Of a stretch of DNA of 64,000 nt, positions 10,350-21,198 are shown one piece after another (position 1 is the stretch's first letter; every line of letters starts with the position of its first letter). Where the stretch lies: positions 12,036,407 through 12,100,406 of the forward strand of contig OW028584.1 in the NCBI GenBank assembly GCA_932294295.1, read 5' to 3'. This DNA is from Alitta virens. Taxonomy: Eukaryota > Annelida > Polychaeta > Phyllodocida > Nereididae. The position numbers and the translations under genes are program-made. The notes beneath the pieces are model-generated. The model did no database searches. It was not told the DNA's origin and saw nothing but the letters and a program-made list of their open reading frames with translations.

Positions 10350-10752
10350 TATATGTATGTAGATGTAACAAGATTCATTGTGCAGTTGCCTGTGTTGTTG
10401 GTCAGTAGGCTTTGGGATCTTCACCCCATGTGTTTCCACCTTGCAAAGGGGGAAGACATGCAGCTGTATGACGTGCAAGGGCTTGTTGGCTGAAGATAGT
10501 TGTCGACTTAGAACATGTTAAGGCAGGCATTATATGAACAACTGAATGCAGTACTCCATGAGAGTTATGTTAGTCTCAACTTAGATAGGTGTGTGATCTT
10601 GTGTTTATTACCAGGTGCAACTCTTGAGTTCAAGGAGTGTAGGAATGAGATCAATAGCAGTGTCACTGATTGGAAGACCATGGAAGACCACGCCCTTTGT
10701 ATGAAAAAAAAAATAAAACACCATGAAACAACACGCATACATTCCACATCTC

Positions 10753-11000
10753 TTTAGATAATCTATCTACCTATCGATCTATCTATCTATCTATCTATCT
10801 ATCTATATACGTATCCATCTATCCATCTAACCATCCATCCATCTATCTATCTATCTATCTATCTATCTTCCTATCTATCCATCTATCCATCTATCCATCT
10901 ATCTATCTATCTATCTATATACGTATCCATCTATCATCTAACCATCCATCTAACTATCCATCAATCCATCTATCCATCTTTCCATCTATCCATCTATCAT
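10753..11000. repeat. ATCT microsatellite
   Basis: Long (ATCT)n array with ATCC, ACCT and ATAC variants. No SINE-B1 body abuts it, unlike the arrays at 17.6 and 37.6 kb. Confidence 0.9.
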
Positions 11001-11280
11001 TGCATTCTTAGAGTACTTAGAAGTATAGTTCTAACGGCAGAGTTAATATAAAATCAAGCTTACACTTTTTTTCACCTTTATTTGAATGAATGCCACATTA
11101 TTGAAATGATACGAGCTGAATGACGTCAACAATGTCTTCTGGCAAGGTTCAAAAGAAATACGGTATCTTTTGAGGTATGCCAGTTGAGGATCTCTGCATC
11201 GATGAGTATTGACTTAGCAGTTTAATTGCACAAGCATATGCTGACAGGTGGAATATTCTAAAGAATATATCTTAGACTAT

Positions 11281-11640
11281 CTATTTCAAGATACATAGAT
11301 ACATAGATAGATAAATAGATTGGGTGGTGGGTGGGTTTGGGCTTTACGTTCTGTATTTCTGCACCTGATGGGCTAATTAGGACATATGGGGACCATGGCA
11401 ATGAGACAAATGATGGAACAGCCATCCAACATAGACTCAACCGGGAATTGAACCCGGGACCCAGTTGTTGGAAGGCCAGCACGCTACCACTGAGCTAGGC
11501 CCCCACCCCGATAGATACATAGATAGATACATAGATAGATGCATAGATAAATACATAGATAATTGCACAGATACATAGATGCATATATGCATAGATAGAG
11601 ACACACAGGTATAGATACATTGACAGATGACCCGACAGAC
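11281..11640. repeat. GATA/GATACATA microsatellite split by a SINE
   Basis: A (GATA)n and (ATACATAG)n array runs up to 11320 and resumes at 11511, with a SINE-A between. The array therefore existed before the insertion. Confidence 0.85.
11321..11510 (-). repeat. SINE-A copy inside GATA array
   Basis: Reverse full-length copy (tail TGGGTGGTGGGTGGG, body CTGTATTTCTGCACCTGATG, head end GAGCTAGGCCCCCACCCC). A possible target duplication ATAGAT cannot be told from the array itself. Confidence 0.85.
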
Positions 11641-11787
11641 AGACATAACGATAAATGTCAACTGTTCCAATACAGTTGCAACATTTGCCAATTCTGAATG
11701 ATACACTGGCATGTTGCTGCAGTCCATCCTTGCATGGTTATCCCTATAGGAATGCAATGCTTTGATTGCCAGCAGCCTGCTATCGGT

Positions 11788-11826
11788 GGAGTTCTACAGG
11801 GTTGCTCTCTCTCACCATTCATATTC
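11788..11826 (+). pseudogene. Possible reverse-transcriptase motif relic
   Basis: The translated string GVLQGCSLSPFIF resembles the GVxQGCxLSPxLF motif of LINE reverse transcriptases. The neighbouring sequence does not extend the match convincingly and no YADD box follows in frame, so this is at best a small decayed fragment. A chance match cannot be excluded. Confidence 0.3.
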
Positions 11827-12414
11827 AGATACTTCAGCGATAGGAGTGCGTCTGCCCTGCATTTCGAACAGCCGGCTACCAACGATGCTTGGACGAAGCC
11901 TCTCACACCGTCTATGCATCGACCTGGTTGGCTATTTTCGTCACTTGAGTAATCAAGTCTGTTTTACTCATTCAGAAGTTTGTAGAGCATATCAAGAAAA
12001 CAGCTACAAAATGTGGCTACATCGAAATGTAGTCTATCCCTTTTATTCATCGTGTTTATTATGCTGTCCGCTCAATGCTAATGTGTCAGCGCACAATAAG
12101 ATTATATTGTTTATTATCGATAAATTTAAGTTCGCTTTTTGGAGCAGTTGACTTTTACATCCTGCGATTGCTTTGTATAACAAAGTAAAAGGCCGTTTTA
12201 AAGTTATTTTCTTTTTGATAATGATGATGTATCGCTTTGGTGTCTTTCCTATCATGCATTGCCCAGGTATCGAGACACGCATAAATAACAAATTTGAATA
12301 TAAACTTTTGCAACAGCTGGGAGTTTGGATCACGCCTTAGACTAATTTTAAATCTTACCGAATCATGTTGTTATTGCGATCTCATTCACGAATAGTCAGC
12401 ACAGACAAAACACC

Positions 12415-12516
12415 ATGGCTTTCGGACTACCAGTCGTTTGTGGTTTTTTTGTCTTCGTTGTGGTCGTGTGGAGCTTGATAATATTAATCGAGGCGAGATA
12501 CACTGAAGACTCATAA
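12415..12516 (+). CDS. Candidate 33-aa single-pass membrane microprotein
   Basis: ATG at 12415 has an excellent start context (CACCATGG). The peptide begins MAFGLPVVCGFFVFVVVVW, continues SLIILIEARYTEDS and ends at TAA 12514-12516. Residues 6-25 form an uninterrupted hydrophobic helix, followed by a short polar tail (EARYTEDS). The 102 bases hold five CpG (TTCGG, GTCG, TTCG, ATCG, GGCG), more than the neighbours. I recognise no known micropeptide. It could also be a first exon or chance. The MITE-P copy begins 68 bases downstream. Confidence 0.3.
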   Translation: MAFGLPVVCGFFVFVVVVWSLIILIEARYTEDS

Positions 12517-12584
12517 ATTGTTCAGGAGCAGTCCCCAAAACTCAGTGTGAGTGAGTAAACTTTTGTTTATGCATCTGCATTCTA

Positions 12585-12734
12585 CATGGCCAATTGTGCC
12601 ACGTGCGTTTTCAATGAGTTTGGATAAACGCATGGAAAATGCATGGTTTTTGCCTCATTATAATTAGCTAAAAACCATGCATTTTCCATGCGTTTATCCT
12701 TCTCATGGAAAACGCACATGGCCCATTGGCCATG
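12585..12734. mobile_element. MITE-P copy a
   Basis: About 150-bp near-perfect palindrome flanked by TA (12583-12584, 12735-12736). The left arm starts CATGGCCAATTGTGCCACGT; the arms meet at TTATAATTAGC. Non-coding and able to form a long hairpin. Confidence 0.9.
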
Positions 12735-12744
12735 TACAATAGTG

Positions 12745-12965
12745 GAATTTTCATATAGCTTCTTGATATTTCCGATAGGTGGTTATACTGGCAGAATGCT
12801 GCGATCCTATTGGTCGCACAGCTTCCCGTCCTAGATTCTGACTGGTTGAAGCAAGTTGACCCAAAGCAACAGTATTTCCAGTGCATTTCAATGTATATTT
12901 GATGAATCGAATGACAACACCAATCTTGCATTGAAAAGCAAATTGAGTACAACTGAAAAAGGCAG
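12745..12965 (-). repeat. Repeat-E copy D (reverse, diverged)
   Basis: Reverse copy retaining CCAATAGG, GACGGGAA and the ACCACCTATCGGAAAT region. The first CCAAT is changed to CCAGT. From 12966 to 13387 I see nothing recognisable. Confidence 0.6.
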
Positions 12966-13396
12966 ACTTATGCAGTGTCACAGTTTAGAGGTGTTCTGTG
13001 GAAATAAATAAATTGGCCTGGTATGAGGTGCTGAGTAATATTGTTCAACCTCACCAGTAGAACCATTCTTGGTGCAAATACATTGCCTCATTGGTGAGGT
13101 GGTCTTATTGACAAAGTAACGCAGTGTTAATATAATACAAATCATGTTGATTAAACCCCCCTGGCTTCAATTGGTAGTGGAATTCGATCAGATAAAGTTG
13201 TCAGCCAAGTATGACTATAGGTGTAGCTTTTCTAAACAACGCCAATTGTCTAAAAAGTTGGCTAGTTTTACGAATATTCTAGTGAAAAACGTTTCCAAAA
13301 GTGCAAATGAAAACTGGAAATCATGACAGATAAATGTAGAGCCAGGCCGAAAATTATGCGAACACAATTTAGATGCGATGCAAATTCAAGCTTTGA

Positions 13397-13576
13397 CAAA
13401 TGGGCGGGTGGGTGATTAGGGCTTTATGTATTTATGCACCAGTTGGGCTATCTAGGACAGGCAGGGACCATGGCAATGAGATGAAGGATGAAACAGCCAT
13501 CCAACAAAGGCTACACCAGGAATCGAATCCAGGACCCAGCGGTTGGAAGCTACTTTTGAGCTAGGCCCCTGCCCCA
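13397..13576 (-). repeat. SINE-A copy with 9-bp target duplication
   Basis: Reverse copy with tail GGGCGGGTGGGTGATTAGGG and head end GAGCTAGGCCCCTGCCCC. AAGCTTTGA occurs on both sides (13388-13396 and 13577-13585), consistent with LINE-driven insertion. Confidence 0.8.
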
Positions 13577-13585
13577 AAGCTTTGA

Positions 13586-13700
13586 ATCAGAATCAGAATC
13601 AGTTTATTTCCATTGCGAAACAAAATACAGAATAATTAAAAGTGACATTAGATTTCATATAGCTTATCATTCAAATATATAATTTTGATTATGACTGCCT
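13586..13700 (-). repeat. LINE 3' end with GATTCT tail (reverse)
   Basis: On the minus strand the sequence reads TTTTGTTTCGCAATGGAAAT, AAACTGATTCTGATTCTGATT. An AATAAA-like end followed by a short hexamer tail is typical of CR1/L2-type LINEs. Only the 3' terminus is present. Confidence 0.6.
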
Positions 13701-13738
13701 ATTATTATGTGTTCAATATATAAATAATCATGGTTGTA

Positions 13739-13795
13739 CATGGCCAATTGTGCTACGTGCATGGCTTTTGCCTCTTTCTAATGCATTTGGCCATG
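13739..13795. mobile_element. MITE-P copy b, internally deleted
   Basis: 57-bp deletion derivative: CATGGCCAATTGTGCTACGT to GCATTTGGCCATG with TA on both sides. From 13796 to 14661 the sequence is AT-rich and unremarkable apart from a short (AAAT)n at 14339-14360. Confidence 0.8.
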
Positions 13796-14676
13796 TAGTT
13801 TTACAAGCCATAAATATGTGAAAAGTGTCTGACCAATGTTTGTGCGCTGTAACACCAAGCATCAGATTCCATTGTATTTTTCAAGTACCTTTTTATGATA
13901 TAATGGCTGCGTATGATTATGATTTAAATATATTCATTGTTGTAGTTCACAAATTATGGCTGAAAGTCATGCATTTGTTCTATTGCTCTGAGTGGGCAAA
14001 TGTTAGTTAACTCCCTCCTGAGTGCAAACTGAACTCGTTTTGCGTAATAAAGGAATCAAGGCAAAACTAACAATCAAACAAATTAGTAAATATGCCTAAT
14101 AGAATATAAGTTTGTTATATTCCTCATAGTCTGGAGTTAACTAACATTTTTGTTGGTTATTTGTAGACCCTGGGCTGCAAGGGCTGACAATCCTGGTCCA
14201 GGCTGGCCTGATGTGTAATCCGCTATTATCCTAATGGCATTGATGTCCAATCTGATGTCCAATTGATGCGCTGGGCCATTTACATTTGCACTGTCATGAA
14301 CGTCATTGAACTACCAGGTGCTTTGTAATTAAATCTGAAAAATAAATAAATAAATAAAATAGGCTGTTGATGGTAAATGTGTTGCGAAGGAAAATCGATC
14401 ATTGAAAATAGAAAATTCTGCTGATATAATCATGAAGCAATAAAGAAATCAAAATCTACAATACTTATTACTTCATCACAAATGATTATATTGAGAAGTG
14501 TTTATTATATACGTCTATTTTGTGTAATTATATGAGGCTGTTGCGCATTTGCAATATTACTATTCTACATCCAAGTGCAAATGCTACTTGAATAAATTAT
14601 ATTTACATACAATGTACTGGAGTACTTGTATTATTTAATGCACAATATAGCTTTTAACTTTACCTCATTCTTACTT

Positions 14677-14854
14677 CCTAGCTGAGTGTTAGCGCGCTGG
14701 GCTTCCAACCACAGGGTCCCGGGTTCAATTCTCAGTTGAGCCTTAATTGAATGCCTGTTTCATCCTTCACCTCATTGCCATGGTCCCTGCCTGTCCTAAT
14801 TAGCCCATCAGGTGCAGAAATACAGGACGTAAAGCCCTAATCCACCCACCCACC
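14677..14854 (+). repeat. SINE-A copy with 15-bp target duplication
   Basis: Slightly 5'-shortened forward copy (CCTAGCTGAGTGTTAGCGCG to tail CACCCACCCACC). ACCTCATTCTTACTT flanks it at 14662-14676 and 14855-14869, a clean 15-bp target-site duplication. Confidence 0.9.
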
Positions 14855-14879
14855 ACCTCATTCTTACTTAACCATGTTA

Positions 14880-15178
14880 ATAGAGTATTTTCACTGGGCA
14901 TCCCTGAATTCAGCAAGACATAAGTCGTTCTTCTTCTCTTATTAATCATTCTTGCTTTTCAGACATGGAAGATCATAACTGATTCAATAAATATTACTTT
15001 CTCAGAGGAAATAACAAAAATCAACTGAATGATAAGATGTCAAATATACACAAACATACACTGGTGCTTGGATGCAATTAGCTTCAGCCAATCACAGGCA
15101 AGGGCGGGAACTTTTTCAGCCAATAGAATTGCAGTATTCCGTTACAGCCACCTGGTGGAAATGTCGAGAAACGCCCGT
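14880..15178 (+). repeat. Repeat-E copy B
   Basis: Begins TATTTTCACTGGGCATCCCT and carries CAGCCAATCACAGG, AGGGCGGGAAC, CAGCCAATAGAATTG and CCACCTGGTGGAAAT, the same ordered module as copy A. From 15179 to 15852 no feature is supported. Confidence 0.75.
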
Positions 15179-15852
15179 TCAAATTCACCATTGCTTCAAT
15201 CTATATCACTTATGAGCCTGCTATGGAAGCAATATATGTATAAGGTGGACAGCCCATGTTGCCAGGAAAATGTAATTACTGTGATGAGAGCAAGATAATT
15301 TCCCCGCAACTAATGCATCACTCATGCAAATTTGCATGACTGCTCAGCATGGTCATGTGCTGGACTTTCTATGGAGTTTTAAAGACGTGGGAGGTGGCTA
15401 TATAGCTATTGTTAATTAAGGCACCGTGCTCGCTTGGTACATTCTATAAATAGATTGGTAGTTTGTTGTTGTTTTAATCTATTTTTAACTCGTCTGTTTG
15501 TCTAACAGACCAGTTATTTTATTATTATATGACCAACCAAAATTAGTTTTAGCTAGAATGTGGATAGTCTCAATTCCAAGCTCTTTTCCAGAATGACTTT
15601 CACAAGCAATGAAGCAACTTTATGAAATTAGACCTAATAAATACTTTTTGACTATAACATCCTTGCCATTTGACTGTGTGATACTGACTGTCCCCCATAT
15701 AGTCACCATCACAGGAATCAGCTACTTTAAATTTAATGATATTCTAATAAAACTGATTAGTGTAAACTTGGGTCCTTTGCGTTTTAATATTCGATATTAG
15801 TCGCTGTGATTCCTTGCTAGACAATTGCATTATTAGACAGACAGACAGATAA

Positions 15853-16003
15853 AACCTGTGTAACGGAGGGTATTATCAACAGGGTGGGTATTTTCGACAC
15901 TCACATTAAAAATGTTAACAATTTATTTGTATTTTTTTTAACAAACTAATTTAAGTTTTGAAAATACCCGCCCTGTCGATAATACCCTCCTTTACGGTAG
16001 TAA
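15853..16003. mobile_element. Hairpin MITE with about 36-bp inverted repeats
   Basis: The left arm GGAGGGTATTATCAACAGGG is mirrored by CCCTGTCGATAATACCCTCC near the right end. The arms are about 90% identical and enclose about 65 bp. Single copy in this window. Confidence 0.75.
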
Positions 16004-16193
16004 AAGTTTAATACTACACCATAAATTGACAAGCACAGAAAATATATATGCAAAACTATACGAGATTAAAATACAATGATAATTTCCTTCCATATTATTG
16101 AGAATCGAACTTCAGTTCTGCTATCTTCAGGTTTGCTATACGACGTGAACAACCCATATTGCTAACAGTTCAAATCCATCATAAATTCAAGTA

Positions 16194-17101
16194 CAGGGTG
16201 CGGCCTAAAAAACTTGCACCAGGCATCTCCTTTTTCGGATAGCTCTTGGTTACTCTTATGCTTCTGTTGTCTTTTAATGTTTTGCCACATTTAGTCAGGG
16301 ATGTAAGCAATTGGTCATTGTGATATTTTTGATCTTATAATGTCAGACAATATCAGTATCTGAATTATTGAGAGGGTTAATGCTGCTGGGCTTGTTCTGA
16401 GTGACACACATCACAGAAGTCAAATTTCTGTCTGCTTGCATGGTGTCTCTCGATGCAGAAAGTTTACAAATAAGAGATTTCCTAGTTACTACACCTCTGA
16501 AGCCACAGAAAATATAATATTTGCACAGAATCCTCCTTTAATGTTTTTTATATGTGCACATATATATCATGGTATTAGATGATAAGAAGGTTGGTTCCAG
16601 TTTTGATTCAGCAAGGTCATGAAATTAAAATGTAGAAATATAATGACATTCCAGATGGATTTTTTTAATCTACAACTAATCTGGAAATAATCACATGATT
16701 TCCAGGAGGATTGGCCAGTTAAGTAAACAGAAAAGACAGAAAATTGATCAAAATCCAAAATGGCACTTTCTGCCTCAAAGGTGTAAATGCTCTACCTTCT
16801 TATTAAAAATGAATCTACTTGCCCTATACACATCTGTATGATCAGTGACATAATCCAATGCTTGTATTGCAAATGCCGAGGTGAAAATCACCCGAAGGTG
16901 TGATAAATGTGCATGTGCTATATTTAGATCCATATTATCTATAATTCTTGCGGAAACAAGAAAATATACTTATATAAAGATAATTTAGGACTATTATTAC
17001 TGGCGTGCGTATAATTGCAGCTGCATGCGATCACTGTCAATTGAGGCAATAACAAAAGAGGTAGCAGTAGCTGCTGGTGCAAGTTTTTATGCCGCTCCCT
17101 G
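16194..17101. mobile_element. Tc1/mariner-like transposon relic (908 bp)
   Basis: Terminal inverted repeats CAGGGTGCGGCCTAAAAAAC (left) and CAGGGAGCGGCATAAAAACT (reverse of the right end) extend through TTGCACCAG, and TA flanks both ends (16192-16193, 17102-17103). Near the left end a decayed plus-strand frame reads IIERVNAAGLVLSD then CLHGVSRCRKF. This resembles the helix-turn-helix of a Tc1/mariner transposase. Stops and the small size show a non-autonomous deletion derivative; no catalytic domain is visible. Confidence 0.7.
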
Positions 17102-17409
17102 TAGTGTTCAACTATATAGGTTTGTATTTAGAGGACATTTCCAGAGATATAGTATATGCAAAGGGTGCATGTAGGTTTAAGGACAGCCCATAGTGCTGTA
17201 GAACTTTGTTTTTCCATCGATTTGCATTACACCACAGGGAGACTGGACATGCAGTGGTCTTCTAATGGGGTGGTCTGTTTTGTATTCTGTAGCTCTGTAT
17301 TTGCAGGGTAAATATTTGCATCAGTTGAAGCTCTGGTATTATATCCGATAGGCAATGATCCATTGATGATATGAATATGCGATCATATCCATCCAAATAT
17401 ATCATAACT

Positions 17410-17732
17410 CCTGTCAGAAGCATTCATATTTGATGAGACGTTAAATAAACTGTCCCTTGTACTCGGTGTCTATGCTGAGGCAAGAAAAGACCCCACCCAC
17501 GGGGTAAATGTGTAATATGGGTAGAATCTTGCTCTCTCTCTCTCTCGTCAATCAACCCTCACTAGTGGCAAGAACTTGCCTTAGAGGGCTGTACTTTCCA
17601 TATCTATCTATCTATCTTTGTATCTGTTCATCTATCTATCTATCTACCTATCTATCTACCTATCTACCTATCTACCTATCTACCTATCTATCTATCTATC
17701 TATCTACCTATCTATCTATTTATCTATCAAGC
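17410..17732 (+). repeat. SINE-B1 copy ending in (ATCT)n
   Basis: 5'-truncated copy: GATGAGACGTTAAAT, ACTCGGTGTCTATGCTGAGG, GGGGTAAATGTG, GTCAATCAACCCTCACTAG, GCAAGAACTTGCCTTAGAGG, then directly (ATCT)n/(ACCT)n at 17597-17730. Confidence 0.85.
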
Positions 17733-17788
17733 AGCCATCTAAGGCACATATTTGCCACTTAATAGGATTAACACTAAAAAGAGAGACT

Positions 17789-17955
17789 ACATCCCATTTG
17801 TGGGGGTCTTTTGCTTGCTTCAGCATAGACACCGATTGCTAAACTTCCCCAAACTTAAAATCTCATGCGAACAATATACAGCAGAGATATAACTCATTCA
17901 GAATACCTGGTTTAGGATCCGAACCTGGGACCACTGGCTGAGTTGATGGAGACAT
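17789..17955 (-). repeat. SINE-B fragment (reverse)
   Basis: Reverse core TTGCTTGCTTCAGCATAGAC and reversed B-box region TAGGATCCGAACCTGGGAC. Confidence 0.6.
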
Positions 17956-18029
17956 TAACTGGCCAATGCCTTGGAGAGAACAATAACTCCCAGGAGGTCC
18001 ACTACAGCTGTTCAAAGCAAAATATTACT

Positions 18030-18172
18030 TCATAAGCTACATCCCAGCTGGATGTCGATCGCATGAGATGTTAAATTGGAGGTGTTTTATACTCGGTGTC
18101 TATGATGAGGCAAGAAAAGACCCCACCGACGGGGTAAATGTGTAACATGGGTGGACTCCTGCTCTCACGATT
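18030..18172 (+). repeat. SINE-B fragment (forward)
   Basis: CATCCCAGCTGGATGTCGAT, ACTCGGTGTCTATGATGAGG, ACGGGGTAAATGTGTAACAT. A SINE-B2 3'-end fragment (AAGCTTCAGACCCAGTAGCA, TTGAGTCATTGAGAC) lies at about 18438-18500, so the family was broken up here. Confidence 0.65.
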
Positions 18173-18737
18173 GATTCCCGTAAAAAGGTAAACAATTTAA
18201 CTCGTAGAACATCCACCAAATTTTCTAAACACGTTTAAAATTTGTTGCCCTCTCTACAGATAGCCAGAAGTAATCTAGTGCTACCAGGAGTGTTCTAAGG
18301 ATTAGCACGAGTATCCGCGAGTATACATCGCTCAGCGAGTGAATTACGTATGGACAAGTATGAGAAAGCGTACGAAATTTTCGTCATTCACACCACTCGG
18401 CATCCTCACTCACGACAGTGTGAACGCCCCTTATAAATTAAGCTTCAGACCCAGTAGCATTGAGTCATTGAGACACTGCAGACGTTGAGACTACTTACTA
18501 GATTAAGAACTTTGGACTTCAACGATTTGGAGCTATGGGACAGAACACCTTGAGCTACAATAAGCCAAACCAAGCCATACATAGCTGAACTAATAGCTAG
18601 AACATGAAATCCCACATTTACTCATATGCTTATCACTTAACAACTTAATTACAAATGTGACGTGTTTTATATCGTGTAGTACCAGACATGATGCATGAAT
18701 CATTACAGGATATTTTAGTTAGGGTGTGTGTTTGTAG

Positions 18738-19018
18738 TGGTCTAGCTCAGGTTAGCTCATTCTAGCTCAGTCTAGCTCAAATCTAGCTCAATAGAGCTCA
18801 ATCTAAGTCTATATTGCTCAGTCTAGCTTAATCTAGCTCAGTCTAGTTCAATCTAGCCTAATCTAGCTCAATCTAGCTTAATCTAGCTCAATATAGCTCA
18901 ATCTAGCTCAATATAGCTCAATTTAGCTCAGTCTAGCTCAATATAGCTCAATCAATCTCAATATAGCTCAATATAGCTCATTCTAGCTCAATCTAGCTCA
19001 GTCTAGCTCAATCTAGCT
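18738..19018. repeat. Decamer array TCTAGCTCAA
   Basis: About 28 copies of a 10-bp unit (TCTAGCTCAR with ATAG and CTTA variants). AGCT recurs every 10 bp, close to one helical turn. A related decamer array in the opposite orientation lies at 43385. Confidence 0.9.
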
Positions 19019-19575
19019 GGTAAAAGAATTACCATCGAGTTTTTCTGGGTACCATAAAATATCGACCAAGAGACTATTCCTTGTAGAGCCTCACACATCA
19101 TATCCCTTTCAACTGGTTCGAAATTACTATATATTAGATTACCTGTAAAGTGGCAGCAGCACACAGTCATTCACTCATACATCTATCTCGTGTGAAGTGA
19201 CGTAGAACTGCAGAGGAACCTGGTTCCTGATAACTGCCCATGGAAACCTCTGCTTTGCAAGCGAACCGCTGATGCAATTATCTCTGGCAATTGTGTGGAG
19301 TGTGCCCCTGAGCACCTGGCACTCTTAGCTGATTGCCTGGACACGCTGGACGGTGGTCATTTTTACGTCCACTCTTGTTCAAAAGAAGTCTGTCCATTAG
19401 TTGGCAACTTGGGACCATTTTCATGAAAACAGGAGGCTGCATCTCACAATTGTATCACGGTGCACTGAAAATTGCTGGCAAATGAATCTTGGTGAACTAT
19501 TTTTTTTTTTCTTTGGCAAATATCTTTGCACAACTTTATTGATTTGTTGTATGTCAAGTAGACCAAGAACGAATT
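19019..19575. other. Unique stretch, moderately GC-rich
   Basis: Contains a GC-richer patch (about 19195-19380, for example GAGTGTGCCCCTGAGCACCT) and a T10 run near 19501. I see no supportable exon. Confidence 0.3.
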
Positions 19576-19767
19576 GGTGGGATGGGATGGGTGGATTAGG
19601 ACTTTACCTCCTGTATTTCTGCACCTGATGGGCTAATTATGACAGGCAGGGACCATGGCAATGAGATGAAGGATGAAAAAGCCATCCAACATAGGCTTGA
19701 CCGGGAATCGAACCCGGGACCAATGGTTGGAAGCCCAGTGTCCTACAACTGAGCTAGGCCCTACCCT
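19576..19767 (-). repeat. SINE-A copy (reverse)
   Basis: Reverse full-length copy from GGGATGGGATGGGTGG to GAGCTAGGCCCTACCC, with the reversed B box GGGAATCGAACCCGGGACC intact. Confidence 0.85.
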
Positions 19768-19934
19768 TAACTGGCAGTACCTTATAAATGATTGTACTAG
19801 GTATCATTGCTGAGGCAAATAAGAGATATTACCTTGGTTAACATAGTGTAATATGTTTTCTACTGTTATCTCATCATTACATCTGACAGCTAGTAATCTG
19901 AGCTGATTAAGCCTCATTAAGACAACATAACACC

Positions 19935-20008
19935 AGCCTGTGGAATCGCACCCGGGTCCCAGTGGTTGGAAGCCCAGGGCATTACCACTGAGCTAGGCTC
20001 TCACCCCT
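19935..20008 (-). repeat. SINE-A head fragment (reverse)
   Basis: Only the tRNA-like head remains: AATCGCACCCGGGTCCCAGT to GAGCTAGGCTCTCACCCC. A SINE-B2-like fragment (CATCATTACATCTGACAGCT) precedes it at about 19870-19915. Confidence 0.7.
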
Positions 20009-20096
20009 AGAAGAAAAATGATGATACAGGTTTATTAGTTACTGTGCAGGAGGAATGTAAATCAAAGCAGTTTTGACTAACAACTTGCATAGTTAT

Positions 20097-20132
20097 ATAT
20101 ATATTTAGATATATATATATATATATTTAGTT
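20097..20132. repeat. TA dinucleotide tract
   Basis: Alternating TATA with TTTAG interruptions. Confidence 0.85.
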
Positions 20133-20491
20133 AGTAAGCTTTAGTCAATATCTTGTAAAGTGACATGTTTTTGCTAAGAAGTTAGTTGTTATGATAATGA
20201 CATATACATGAAAAAATACTAATGGTGGTCATTCATTCTGGCACCTTCGAAAACATGTAGCTGTATAGCATTTTAGATTTAAAAAAAAATGTCAATGTAT
20301 CCCATTAATGAAAATGATGCCGCTTCATTTCAACACCCATCAGCATTACTTTGAATTCAATTTTTATTCCTTTTTATGAAGATTTCATTTGAAGGTGGCA
20401 GACTGAATACTTCTCAATGCCAGAATATTTTTCCATATTGAACATGGCGAGAGGACCTATATCATAGCCCATTCCAGTCTAATGACACCCT

Positions 20492-20506
20492 TGCAGCAGC
20501 AACAAC

Positions 20507-20538
<32 letters not shown>

Positions 20539-20541
20539 CAG
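20492..20541. repeat. CAG/CAA triplet tract
   Basis: (CAG)n with CAA interruptions. On the minus strand it translates to a Cys run, which is not a gene. Confidence 0.9.
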
Positions 20542-21058
20542 TCTAGAGCAGATTCCATGTAGTGATGTTGATGAATGACCTTTCTCGCAGGTGTTGGCAG
20601 CAAAAATGCTAGAAACAAAGGAGATCCTTGCCATACCCCTTGCTGTATTCTAAACCAAGTAGATCTGATTATTGTGTGCTGATAAATATATGGCAAAAAT
20701 GATTGAGAATTAATTGTCTATCCTTCAGGTTTAAAGGAATTGTCTGAAGCACTGGAGTTTGATAAGCTTCATTCACACCATGCATTAAGATGCAATTGCA
20801 AATCCAATATATTTCTGTAGACATTACATCAACGCGTAAAACTATGTGGAGACTTTACCACAAACAATCAGATACATTGGTCATTAGGCTAGGTGCCATG
20901 ATTACCATTTGATGGTAAAATTTTATCTGTGTCACATCAAGTGAAAAAATACATATTGACATTGCAATATTTACTGCTAATTATAAAGCACCCCAACCAG
21001 AAGAGTCTGCTCTGAGATGCTGTACTAAAAATGGAAATGTAAAAGTTTAAGATAATTG

Positions 21059-21198
21059 CATGACCAAATGTGCTACGTGCGTTTTCCATGCGTTTGGATA
21101 AACGCATGGTTTTTGCCTCATTATAATTAGCTAAAAACCATGCGTTTTCCATGCGTTTATCCTTCTCATGGAAAACGCACGTGGCACATTTGGCCATG
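21059..21198. mobile_element. MITE-P copy c
   Basis: Full palindrome from CATGACCAAATGTGCTACGT to CACATTTGGCCATG. The left TA is lost, the right TA is at 21199-21200. From 21199 to 22290 I see no repeat or exon I can support. Confidence 0.85.

Noticed and set aside
17618..17842. Tyr/Leu/Ser repeat proteins at ATCT arrays
   Set aside because: Tetranucleotide microsatellites translated in open phases.
20937..21197. 86-codon frame with a repeated MENA-type peptide
   Set aside because: It is the MITE-P palindrome read through both arms; similar frames occur in copies at 39.2 and 56.0 kb.
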